From contig CAZCXH010000009.1 in NCBI GenBank assembly GCA_964502525.1, positions 1 through 57,239 of the forward strand: a stretch of 57,239 bases of DNA. The letters are read 5' to 3'. Shown here one piece after another: positions 17,595-29,300 of the stretch. Each line of letters begins with the position of its first letter. The stretch's first letter is position 1. The notes beneath the pieces are model-generated. The model saw only the letters and a program-made list of their open reading frames with translations. It was not told the DNA's origin and searched no databases. The position numbers and the translations under genes were made by a program. Source of the DNA: DATLYB01 sp964502525. GTDB taxonomy: Bacteria > Bacteroidota > Bacteroidia > Chitinophagales > CAIOSU01.

Positions 17595-20348
17595 ATGAGG
17601 AAGGTGATAATTGTGTCCTTAGTGATATGCGCTATCAGTGTGTCCGTTGCTGAAGCTCAGGTAATTATATCAGGTCAGTTGAAGAAGTGGCACAAGGTAA
17701 CCCTCACCTTCGACAGCGGCATCAGCACCAGCGAAACCAATGCTGTAAATCCTTTCACGGACTACCGCCTTAACGTCACCTTCTCCAACGGCTCAAAAAC
17801 ATATCTTGTGCCCGGTTATTACGCTGCCGATGGCAATGCCGGAAACACCAGCGCAACAGCCGGCAGCAAATGGCGCGTCCATTTTTCGCCCGATGCGGAA
17901 GGCAACTGGAGCTACCAGGTTTCTTTCAGAACCGGAAGTTATGTGGCGGTGAACACCAGCCCGGCAGCGGGTACTGCCGTTGCTCCGCTTGACGGCTTGA
18001 CCGGCAGTTTCACCATTCAGCCCACAGACAAGACCGGCAGCGACCATCGCGCCAAAGGCAGGCTTCAATACGTGGGAGAACGTTATCTCCGCTTTGCCGA
18101 AACCGGTGAATATTACCTCAAAGCCGGCTGCAACAGCCCGGAGAATTTCCTTGCCTACTATGAGTTTGACGGCACCTTCGACCGCGGAGGGGATGGTCCA
18201 AACACGCCTGACGGCTTGCACCGCTATCCCGGTCATGTGGGCGATTGGAACACGGGCGACCCTGCCTGGAAAAACGGAAAAGGCAAAGCCATCATCGGTG
18301 CGCTGAATTACCTCGCGGAGGAAGAAGTCAATGCCCTTTATTTCATCACCATGAACATCACCGGTGACGGAAACGATACATGGCCTTACATTTCACCGGA
18401 TAGCAACGACCGCACCCGCTTCGATGTTTCCAAGTTAGACCAATGGGAGGTGGTGTTCTCCCATGCGGATTCGCTGGGCATCATGCTCCATTTCGTGACG
18501 CAGGAGCGCGAGAACCAGACGCTGCTCGACAATGGTGCCGTAGGCAACACCCGCAAGATGTATTACCGCGAATTGATTGCCCGCTTCAGCCATCACCTCG
18601 CCATCACCTGGAACATGGGCGAGGAAAACGGCTGGGACTACCAGAACCGCGGCACTCAAACCACCCAGCAGCGCAAGGACATGGCTACTTATTTCAAAAG
18701 CAATGATCCTTACAAGAGTTTCACCGTCATCCACACCTACACTGCTGATATCAACACGATTTACCAGCCGCTGCTTGGCTATCCGGATTATGACGGCACT
18801 TCCATCCAGATGGAGGTGAATAACGTGCATGATTACACCCTTAACTGGATTACGAGTTCTGCCGCCAGCGGCAAAAAGTGGGTGGTGAATCATGACGAAA
18901 CCGTGGGTGGTGTTGATGCTAATGGTTCCGGTTCCAATCAGGGCATCATGCGCGAACTGGCTTTATGGCCTCAATACATGGCTGGAGGCAGTGGCGTGGA
19001 GTGGTATTTCGGCAATGACGACCTCAGCGAAGAAAGCCTTCGCTCCCGCAGTGGCATGTGGGATTATACCCGCAGTGCAAAACATTTCTTCCACACCTAC
19101 CTGCCTTTCTGGAAAATGAAAAACAATAATGCCCTCACTTCTGACGGCTCGGATTATGTCTTCGAATTGCCCGGTCGTGTTTATGCGATTTACAACCGGT
19201 TTGGCAACTCCAATACCTATATTAACCTTCCGTGCGGCACATATACGGTGAAGTGGTACGATCCGACAAATGGCAGCTACATCCTTCAGAACGGCAGCGT
19301 AACCACCATTCAGGGTGGAGGAAGCGTTTCGGTTGGAAACCGCCCTTACAGCAACAACGATTGGGTGATGCTCATCACCAATAATTTTTCAGCGGACTTC
19401 ACCGTCATCAACACCGGTTGCGATACGCAAGGCGGTGAAATAACGGTGAGCGCCACGGGAGGCGCATCACCTTATTCTTACTCATGGTCAACCGGTGAAA
19501 TGACTCAGACAATCAGCGATTTAACTATCGGGGCTTATAGGGTAACTGTAACAGATAACAACGGCTGCCAGTTGGTTGACAGCGCATCTGTTCAGCAAAC
19601 GGCAACAGTGAGCATGAACATCAGGGTGTTCCTGGAAGGACCTTATGATGCCGCCACCGGAATGATGCGTGACGACCTGCGGGCTGCCGGGCTGATACCC
19701 CTTTCCGAGCCGTTCACCGCGCTTGGCTTCACGCACGCCTATCCCGGGGGAGGCGAAACCACCACGCCAGCGGTTTTCAGCGTGAGCGGTCCCAATGCCA
19801 TTGTGGACTGGATCATGGTGGAATTAAGGAACAAGAACAACCGGGCGCAGGTGATGGCTACGCGCTCAGGTCTCCTCCAGCGCGATGGCGATATTGTTGA
19901 CGTGAACGGCTACCTGCCGCTGGTATTCCCCGGCACTGCGTGCGATGATTATTACATCGCCATCCGCCACCGCAACCACCTGGGGTTCATGACGCAAAAC
20001 CCGGTGCCCCTCACCGCCACCCTCGGTCTTGATTTAACCAACACGTCCGTGCTGCTCTATGGATCCAACGCGCAAAAAACCGTTTCCGCCAAGCACTTGA
20101 TGTGGTCAGGCAACTGCAACAATGACAAGCTGCTGAAATACACCGGCAGCGGCAACGACAGGGATTTGATTTTGACGAGGGCTGGAGGATCTTCCGAGCC
20201 TGCCAGCGTGGCCAGCGGCTATTACCGCGAAGACGTGAACCTTGACGGATATGTGAAATATATGGGATTGAATAACGACAGGGATATCATCCTGCTGAAC
20301 GTGGGCGGAATAACGCCTGCGGGCACAAGAACGGAGCAATTACCCTAA
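17595..20348 (+). CDS. DUF5060 glycoside-hydrolase-like enzyme with SprB repeat and dockerin-like C-terminus
   Basis: The ATG at 17595 is preferred because it gives a clean signal peptide (MRKVIIVSLVICAISVSVAEAQ). A TTG nine codons upstream at 17568 is the alternative. DUF5060 (about residues 20-125) is followed by a TIM-barrel-like region resembling the DUF4038/GH140 apiosidase group. TWNMGEENGW and VNHDETVGG supply candidate acid/base and nucleophile glutamates. A collagen-binding-like beta domain follows (NTYINLPCGTYTVKWYDP), then one SprB repeat (GASPYSYSWSTGE). The last 60 residues contain two similar segments, NCNNDKLLKYTGSGNDRD and DVNLDGYVKYMGLNNDRD, which resemble calcium loops of dockerins. 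No classical T9SS domain is visible. It sits 9 bp before the giant gene and is probably co-transcribed with it. The carbohydrate substrate is unknown. Confidence 0.85.
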   Translation: MRKVIIVSLVICAISVSVAEAQVIISGQLKKWHKVTLTFDSGISTSETNAVNPFTDYRLNVTFSNGSKTYLVPGYYAADGNAGNTSATAGSKWRVHFSPDAEGNWSYQVSFRTGSYVAVNTSPAAGTAVAPLDGLTGSFTIQPTDKTGSDHRAKGRLQYVGERYLRFAETGEYYLKAGCNSPENFLAYYEFDGTFDRGGDGPNTPDGLHRYPGHVGDWNTGDPAWKNGKGKAIIGALNYLAEEEVNALYFITMNITGDGNDTWPYISPDSNDRTRFDVSKLDQWEVVFSHADSLGIMLHFVTQERENQTLLDNGAVGNTRKMYYRELIARFSHHLAITWNMGEENGWDYQNRGTQTTQQRKDMATYFKSNDPYKSFTVIHTYTADINTIYQPLLGYPDYDGTSIQMEVNNVHDYTLNWITSSAASGKKWVVNHDETVGGVDANGSGSNQGIMRELALWPQYMAGGSGVEWYFGNDDLSEESLRSRSGMWDYTRSAKHFFHTYLPFWKMKNNNALTSDGSDYVFELPGRVYAIYNRFGNSNTYINLPCGTYTVKWYDPTNGSYILQNGSVTTIQGGGSVSVGNRPYSNNDWVMLITNNFSADFTVINTGCDTQGGEITVSATGGASPYSYSWSTGEMTQTISDLTIGAYRVTVTDNNGCQLVDSASVQQTATVSMNIRVFLEGPYDAATGMMRDDLRAAGLIPLSEPFTALGFTHAYPGGGETTTPAVFSVSGPNAIVDWIMVELRNKNNRAQVMATRSGLLQRDGDIVDVNGYLPLVFPGTACDDYYIAIRHRNHLGFMTQNPVPLTATLGLDLTNTSVLLYGSNAQKTVSAKHLMWSGNCNNDKLLKYTGSGNDRDLILTRAGGSSEPASVASGYYREDVNLDGYVKYMGLNNDRDIILLNVGGITPAGTRTEQLP

Positions 20349-20357
20349 GATTTATAA

Positions 20358-23300
20358 ATGAAATTGAGCCTGCAAATATCATCATCTGGTTGTCCTTCTG
20401 GGAAAGGCAAACTGCCGCTTGCACAATCCGAGCCGGCAAGAGCACTTTCTAATCCGGCAAATTCCCTTGTCAATGGTATTCATAATCACCTGTCAATCAG
20501 AATATTGATTTTGATTATTGCTATAATTTCTTTCAGTAGGTTGACCGTTCAATCCCAGCCATTAGCTGACATTGGGCTTTACTACGGCACTAACGATACC
20601 CTTGAGGTGAAACTGATGCCGAAAGGCTTTTTCAATGGCGTGGTTTCCAACGTGGTCTTCACGCTGAGGTGGGAAAGCGGCTGCAACTCATCGCTGGGGA
20701 ATATCTCGCAATCCGGAACGCCCGCCACTTACATACCGATGGTGAAATCGGGCTCGCCAAAAACCGCCAACGGTTACACCTATCAGGTGTTCGGTGGGGC
20801 GGGAATGCAAACTCTGAGTTCGCTGGGCGCCAGTTGGACCAACGGGGTGCCTTTTACCCTGATGAAAATTCCCGTTGCCAACCCTTCAGGAACCTTTGAG
20901 GTTATCAATGATTCATGGACGGGCGTGGTGACCAACAATGGCGACTATTTTGTTTCCCTGAACGGGTTGAAAAAAACCGGAGCTATTGCTCCGGGCAAAT
21001 ATTCGTTTGTGCAAACCGGCACTGCATCCATCTGCCAGGGCGACAGCATCCTGCTGGGCGGTGTTTACCGGAAACTTCCTGGAACCTATTACGACACCCT
21101 GCAGGGCGCCTGCCACCGCATCGTGCTCACCACGCTCACCGTATCCAATTCCGCTACGGTTCACCGCTCGGCTTCGATCTGCGAGGGAGGCAGCTATTTT
21201 GCGGGCGGTGCGTGGCAGACAGTTTCCGGAACATATTACGATTCCATCAGTGTTGGCAACGGCTGCGACAGCGTGATTGTAACGCACCTGACAGTGAATC
21301 CTGCTTATTTACAAGAAATCCACATTCAGCTATGCCAGGGACAGAGCATCATCGCAGGCGGTGATTACCGAACAACAACGGGCGTTTATTACGACACGCT
21401 CATGTCGCGGCACGGCTGCGACAGCATCATTGCCACCAACCTGATGGTGCTGCCTTACCTTTCATCTACCATCAATCCGAGCATTTGCGCGGGGCAGAGC
21501 TACTTTGCCGGAGGCGCCAGTCAAACAACATCCGGAACTTATCACGATACCTTGTTATCCTCGGGCGGATGCGATTCCATTGTAACCACGCACCTCACGG
21601 TGAACATCAACCCGGTTGTGACCATTTCGCCTTCATCCATTTCGGTGTGCAGCGGAACAAGCGCCACGCTCACCGCCAGCGGTGGAATATCTTACATCTG
21701 GAACGTAGGCGCAACTTCAACCGCCATCAGTGTTTCTCCTCCAATTTCAACCTCCTATTCAGTGACTGCAACCAATGCCAACGGATGCACCGCAGCCGCA
21801 TCGCGCACGGTGATGGTGAATTCATCGCCTGCCTCGTCCATATCGCCCGCCTCGGTTTCGATATGTATCGGTTCAGGAGCAACGCTTACCGCCAGCGGTG
21901 GCGTATCTTACATCTGGAGCAACGGGGCTGCCAACTCTTCCATCAATGTTAGCCCGGCTGTCACAACCAATTACTCCGTCACTGTAACCGATGGCAGCGG
22001 CTGCACAGCCTCCGCTTCCCGCACCATCACGGTGAACGTGCTTCCAACAGCTTCCATCTCGCCAGCCAGCGTGGTCATTTGCAGCGGAGCCAGCGCCACT
22101 TTAACCGCCAGCGGTGGATCGTTGTATTCGTGGAATACCGGTGTAACTTCCGCAGGCATCATTGTTAATCCAACAGCCACTGCGGCTTACTCGGTTACTG
22201 TTACCAACGCAAACGGATGCTCGGCTGCCGCTTCGCGCACCGTAACGGTAAATGCTATCCCTGCTGCTGCGATTGCACCCGCCACTGTTGCTGTGTGCAG
22301 CGGAGAAAGCGCTACCTTGACCGCCAGCGGTGGAGTCTCTTACAGTTGGAGCGCTGGAGTTGCGGATGCCAACCTCCCTGTAAGCCCAGCGGTCACGACC
22401 GTCTATTCCGTTATCGTTACCAACGCCAACGGATGTACGGCTGCTGCTGCGAGAACGGTAACTGTTAACTCGCAGCCGGTTGCCGCCATATCACCGGCTG
22501 CGGCAGCCATCTGCAATGGCGCAAGCGCGACACTGACTGCCAGCGGAGGCGTATCTTACGCCTGGAGCACAGGAGCAGCCAGCGCAAGTATTGTTGTGAA
22601 CCCATCAAGTGCTGCAAATTATTCCGTTACCGTTACTGACGGGAACGGATGCACGGCATCAACTTCACGAAGCGTAACGGTTAATTCCCTGCCCACCGCT
22701 TCCATCTCGCCTTCATCGGTTGCCATCTGCCGCGGCTCACATGCATCGCTGACCGCTGACGGTGGAATTTCCTATTCATGGAATACCGGCTCCACGAATG
22801 CGAGTATCAACGTGAACCCGATCAACACCGCGAGCTATTCAGTCACGGTCACCAATTCAAACGGCTGCACTGCAACCGCCTCGCGCACGGTAATCATTAA
22901 CCCGCTGCCGGCCTCTTCCATATCCCCTGCGTTGGTATCTATTTGCAGCGGGCAAAGCGCCACGCTGACCGCCAGCGGTGGCGTGACTTACCGGTGGAGC
23001 AATGGGGCCGCCAATGCAAGCATTACGGTCAGCCCCGCCATAACGAGCGGCTATGCAGTTACCGTTACCGATGCCAACGGCTGCACGGCTGCCACGGCAC
23101 GGACGGTTTCGGTGAATGCGCTGCCCACCCCTGCGATTGCTCCTGCAACTGCCGCCATCTGCGTGGGTGAAAGCGCCACGCTGACCGCCAGCGGAGGAAC
23201 AGTTTACTCATGGAGCACTGGCGCTTCAAATACAAGCATCACCGTGAATCCCGTTTCCGTCACCAATTATTCCGTCACCGTTACCGGCTCCAACGGATGC

Positions 23301-26300
23301 TCTGCGGCTGCATCACGAACTGTAACTGTTAATGCTCTTCCGGTTGCCGTTGTTATTCCATCGAGCGCCACGATATGCACCGGCTCAAACACCACTTTGA
23401 TTGCCAGCGGAGGGGTGGCTTATTCATGGAGCACAGGTTCCTCAAATGCAAGCATTATGGTAAGCCCGGTTTCCAACGCTACCTATTTCGCAACGGTGAC
23501 CGATGCTAACGGATGCGCTGATACCGCCTCTGTTCATGTAGAAGTTATTCCGAGCCTCACGGCCACCATCAGCCCGTCCAACCCTGTCATCTGCAGCGGG
23601 CAAAGCGTTGGGCTTTCCGCCACAGGCGGCACTTTCTATTCCTGGAGCAACGGCTCGACCAGCTCAAACATTACCGCAAGCCCGGCAACGTCTGCGACTT
23701 ATTCGGTCACCGTTTCCGATGGAGGCAACTGTTTCGCGAGTGCGTCAAAAACCGTTATGGTGAATGACACTCCCGCAGCAGGCATATTCCCCGCCAGCAT
23801 TTCCATTTGCCAGGGAACAACGACAAGGCTGACTGCAAACGGCAGCGGCAGCTATCTCTGGAGTACGGGAGCTGTCACCGCTGACGTGTTTGTAACGCCT
23901 TCCGCAACGACAACCTATTCGGTTGCCGTAATCGGTTTGAACGGCTGCGCGGGTTCCGCTTCGCGCATTGTAACGGTGAATCCATTGCCCTTGGTAAGCA
24001 TCTCTCCCCCGGTGGCGTCTGTTTGCAGAGGGGAAAGTATCACGCTGGTGGCAAGCGGGGGCGCATCTTATTCATGGAACAATGCCGCGCTCACGGCAAG
24101 CAATACCGTATCACCGCTTTCAAATACCATTTATTCCGTAACCGTCAGCACCGCGCAGGGATGCGTGGGAAGCGGCTCGCGGCTGGTTGCAGTGAAACAG
24201 TCTGCGACCGGCACAGCCAACGCGCATATTTGCGATGGAGAGAGCTATTTTGCCGGTGGCGCGCTGCGAACGATTTCAGGCATCTATTACGATACACTTA
24301 CAGCCCGCAATGGCTGCGACAGCATTGTAACGACCAATCTTTCCGTGCATCCTGCTTACCTCGTTGTTTTTGATGTAGCCGTCTGCGAAGGCTCCGGCAT
24401 CATGGTCGGTGGCAGTTACCGGACGCAGCCCGGAATTTATCATGACACCCTCAGCTCGCGTTTTGGTTGCGACAGCATCATTGCCATCAACCTCACGGTC
24501 AATCCTTATGTTTACCAAAACCTGAATATTTCATCCTGCCGGGGCGAAAGCGTTTTTGCCGGAGGAAGCTATCAAACAACACCGGGCGTCTATTATGATA
24601 CGCTCACCGCATTAACGGGATGCGATACGGTAAGGATAACAAACCTTGCCTTTTTTGATGCCGACACAACAATAATTGATATTCTCCTGTTCTCGGGAGG
24701 CAGCTATTATGCGGGAGGAGATTGGCAAACCGTCAGCGGAATTTATTATGATACTCTTGCATCCGCTCAAGGCTGCGACAGTATTGTTATGACGTTTATT
24801 TCTGTTGAGAATATCGAATCGGAATTGACGGTGAATACCGTGAATCAAACGATGACAATCCGCTCGTCATTGGAGAAAGATTATGCCGACAACACTTATG
24901 GCGCAACGGCAATAGGCTGGGGCGTATCGAGAACATTGGATAGCCTTATCGCGTCCGATCACCTGCAATGGGCATTGTATGATGCATCGGGGATGAGGAA
25001 ACTCGATTTCAAAGTGGATTATTTCAGCAACAGTCTTGATGTTCCATCAGGATATAAGAGCATGGGCGTGGAAGGAGGCGATGGCAAAATGTTGATCGGC
25101 AGCGACAGCAGCATCCTGAGCAGCACTACATCTATCAATGAAAATTTCAATACTTATGGCTATGTGCTCACTCAAAACTCGCCCGCGACCGATACAAACT
25201 ACAGTTCTAATCCCGCATATCCAAAATGGATATATGATGTTTGGTATGAAGCTACGGTCAAGCTGGATGCTTTTGGAAATGCAGGATTTGGCTTTCACGA
25301 TGTGGTTTCCGCACACGCCAGCCCCGATAAGGATGACATATACGCAACCCACGAGCCGGATTCCATCATACCGCGCGTCTGCCCGAGGGATGAGAATATT
25401 AAAATTATAATTTGCGAAGGCGGCAGCTACTTTGTTGGCGGGGCGAATCAGACTACTCCCGGTATTTACCGGGACACAATCTTCACTGCTGATAATTGCA
25501 CCATCGTAGTGACTTCCAATCTGATCGTGTTGCCGGTGGCTATGACGGAGGTGAATGTTTCCCTCTGTCCGGGTGAAACCTATTTTGCCGGAGGAAGCTT
25601 GCGCAGCGCAGCGGGAACCTATTATGACACTTTGGCGGCTGCAAGCGGCTGCGACAGCATCGTGGCGACCCTCATTGAGATGCTTCCTGATTATAATCAG
25701 CATGTTTTCATCGGCATCTGCTCGGGAGAAAGCTACTTTGCAGGAGGCGCCTTGCAGACAACCAGCGGAACTTATTCGGATGTGCACATCGCATCCAACG
25801 GTTGCGACAGCACGGTGATCACTCATCTTAACGTTCTTCCGGATTATCAGAGCGCAAATAGCGCGACCATCTGTGAAGGCGACAGCATATTTGCCGGAGG
25901 CGCTTATCAGCGGAACCCCGGTGCATATTCAGATACGCTTGCTGCTGTCAACGGCTGCGACAGCATCGTTGTCACCACGGTGACGGTTCAGCAGATTGCT
26001 GTTGAATGGGTGGGAGCTGAAATATGCGAGGGCGACAGCATATTTGCCGGAGGCGCTTATCAAACTGAATCGGGAGATTACCTCGACATGTTTCAGGGCT
26101 GGCGATGCGACAGCGTTGTGATCACCACATTAAGGGTTATTGATCCGGTAATAGAAACCGTTCCCATATCAATTTGCTCCGGTGAAAGCTATTTTGCCGG
26201 AGGGGCCGGTCAAACCGCGAGCGGAACGTACTACGATACGCTGGCGGCTGCGAGCGGCTGCGACAGCATTGTAGCCACCGTGTTGCAGGTGAATGCGGCT

Positions 26301-29300
26301 TACGCGCATCTCATAAGCGTAGCTATCTGTAATGGCGAAAGTTTCTTTGCAGGAGGGGCAAATCAAACATCATCGGGAACATATATTGATACGTTCACAT
26401 CATCCAGCGGCTGCGACAGTGTGGTGACGACCAATCTTGCGGTTCTGCCGGTTTATCAGACAGCAGTGGAAATAGAGCTGTGCAGTGGCGAGAGCTATTT
26501 TGCCGGAGGCGATGACCAGTCCGCCAGCGGAATTTACCGCGACACGCTCACCGCGGCAAACGGCTGCGACAGCGTGGTGGTTACTACGATCACCGTTAAC
26601 CCGGTATATTCCCTTGCCAGCGAGGTTTCCATTTGCAGCGGTGACAGCTTCTTTGCCGGAGGCTCATTCAAAAGCGCGGCAGGAGTTTATTCGGATTCCT
26701 TTATTTCATCGGATGGCTGCGACAGCGTGATTGTTACTGATTTGAGAATCAAGCCGGCTCACCTGGCTGAGCGGGATGCGCGCATTTGCAATGCTGACAG
26801 TTTGTTTGCCGGAGGAAACTGGCAGTCTGCATCAGGAATATATTACGATACGCTTGCTAATGTTTATGGCTGCGACAGCATTGTCAGAACCAATCTCACG
26901 GTTGCATCGCTTATACAGATGAGCCTCGATGTTTCGATATGCCCGGGTGACAGCCTTTTTGCCGGAGGAGGCTACCGTCATTCAGCAGGCAGTTACCATG
27001 ATACCCTGACAGCCTCAGGCGGCTGTGACAGCGTGGTGATTACGAATCTCTCCATCCGCAGCATTGCATCGGAAAATATCACTATGGAAGTTTGTGCCGG
27101 TGAAGGCGTTTTTGCCGGAGGAGGATTTCAAACAACATCGGGAACTTATGTTGACACATTGGCTGCAGCAACCGGCTGCGACAGCATTGTAACGACCACA
27201 TTGATCGTGCTTCCGAAAAATATTGTGACGATCAATGCAACCATCTGCGAAGGGGAAACACACTTCGCTGGCGGTGCGGCTCAAAATTCAAGCGGGGTCT
27301 ATCGCGACACATTCACCGCCCTCAATGGCTGCGACAGCGTGGCGGTGACAATGCTGACCGTTAATTCCGTTTATGCCCGCACCCAGGAAATTTTTATATG
27401 TGATGAGGATAGCTTCTTTGCAGGCGGAGCGTTCAGGAAGACTGCGGGATTTTATCACGACACCTTGACTGCAATGAACGGCTGCGACAGCATTGTGATG
27501 ACGGATTTAAAGATTAATCCGATCAGTCTGAGCGAAGTTGATGCAAGCATCTGTGACGGGGACAGCCTGTTTGCCGGCTGGGGGTGGCAAACAGCGGAGG
27601 GCATTTACTATGACACGTTTGCCAACCGCTTCGGGTGCGACAGCATTGTAAGGACAAACCTTACCATCGAGCCGGTTGCCCATACGAATCTTGATATTTC
27701 AATCTGTGAAGGGGAAAGCTATTTTGCCGGTGGCGCCAGCCGCGATTCTACAGGAACATACTTTGATACATTAATTGCAGCTACAGGCTGCGACAGCGTT
27801 GTCATCACCGACCTTTCAATTACGCCAATTTTATTTAAATATATTGCCATTGAATTATGCGCTGGCGACAGCGCGCATGCAGGCGGCAGATTCAGAAACG
27901 ATGCAGGCGTTTATTACGATACCTTGCCGCAGGCATCGGGATGCGACAGCATTATCATCACTCAAATTTCAATCATCTATCCTGTTGCAGATTCCGTGTT
28001 TGCCGCCATTTGCGACAACCAGAGCATTTTTGCCGGAGGTGAATGGAGGAATACGGCCGGGATTTATTACGATACTTTCACTGCCTCCACCGGCTGCGAT
28101 AGCGTGGCGGTGACCGTGCTGGATGTTGTTTCAACCTTTGACGATTCCGTGAATGTTTCGATCTGCGAAGGAGAGAGCTATTTTGCCGGAGGCGCCAATC
28201 GGACAACAACAGGCCGTTATCTTGATACTTTTATTTCGGTTTCCGGCTGCGACAGTTTTGTTACGACCATTCTGAAAGTTTGGGAAAACGAAAGTTCAAA
28301 CAATCCGGTAACGATATGCGCGGGGCAAAGTTATTTTGCGGGAGGACAGGCAAGAACAACATCAGGAATATATTTAGACACCCTGTCCGGCATTCACGGC
28401 TGCGACAGCGTGGTGCTCACTAATTTGAGTGTTGCGCCTGCGGTCACCAATACTGTTAGCATTGATATTTGTGATAATGAACAATATTTTGCGCAGGGCA
28501 ATTGGCAAACCACTTCCGGAATTTATGTTGACACGCTTGCAACTCCAGCAGGCTGCGACAGCATTGTGACCACTATCCTCAGGGTTAATGAAACTTACCT
28601 TGTTAATCGGGACGTCTTCATCTGCAGCGGAGAGAGCATTTTCCTCCAGGGCGGATTCAGAAATTCTCCGGGTTTATATTACGATTCTATTGTATCCATT
28701 AATGGGTGCGACAGCATCATAGCGACCAATCTCATTATTAAAAACCATAGTTTGACTTTAAGGACAATTTCCATTTGTGAAGGTGAAACTTACTTTACGG
28801 GAAGCGGCAATCAAAATGCCGATGGTATTTATTACGATACGATGACGTCTTCCAACGGATGCGACAGTGTTGTGGCTACTACCCTCATTGTTATTGCATC
28901 AAAAGTCACCCCTGTGCAAATAATAATCTGCGAAGGAGAAAGCTATGTTGCCGCTGGTTTGCCCCGGATAGCTTCCGGCATTTATTATGATACCCTTGCC
29001 GCTGCCAGCGGCTGCGACAGCATTATTGTCACCGACCTGCGGGTTATCCCTTCAAAGCGCACCAGCTTGAATATTTCAATATGCAATGGCGAGAGCTATT
29101 TTGCAGGAGGCGCCAGCCGAACGGCATCGGGAACCTACAACGATACCCTGAAGTCAGAGGAAGGCTGCGACAGCATCATCATCACCGTCCTCACTGTGCT
29201 TCCGAAGTACTCTGTTATTGTTCCTGTTTCAATCTGCGAGGGCGAAAGCTATTTCGCTGGCGGTGGTTATCAAACGGACGAAGGCGCTTATTTCGACACG

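Noticed and set aside
25047..25826. 259-codon open frame antisense within the giant gene
   Set aside because: It arises from codon bias of the repeats on the opposite strand; the repeated SRQ/VVIGS-type peptides are reverse images of the GCDS repeats.
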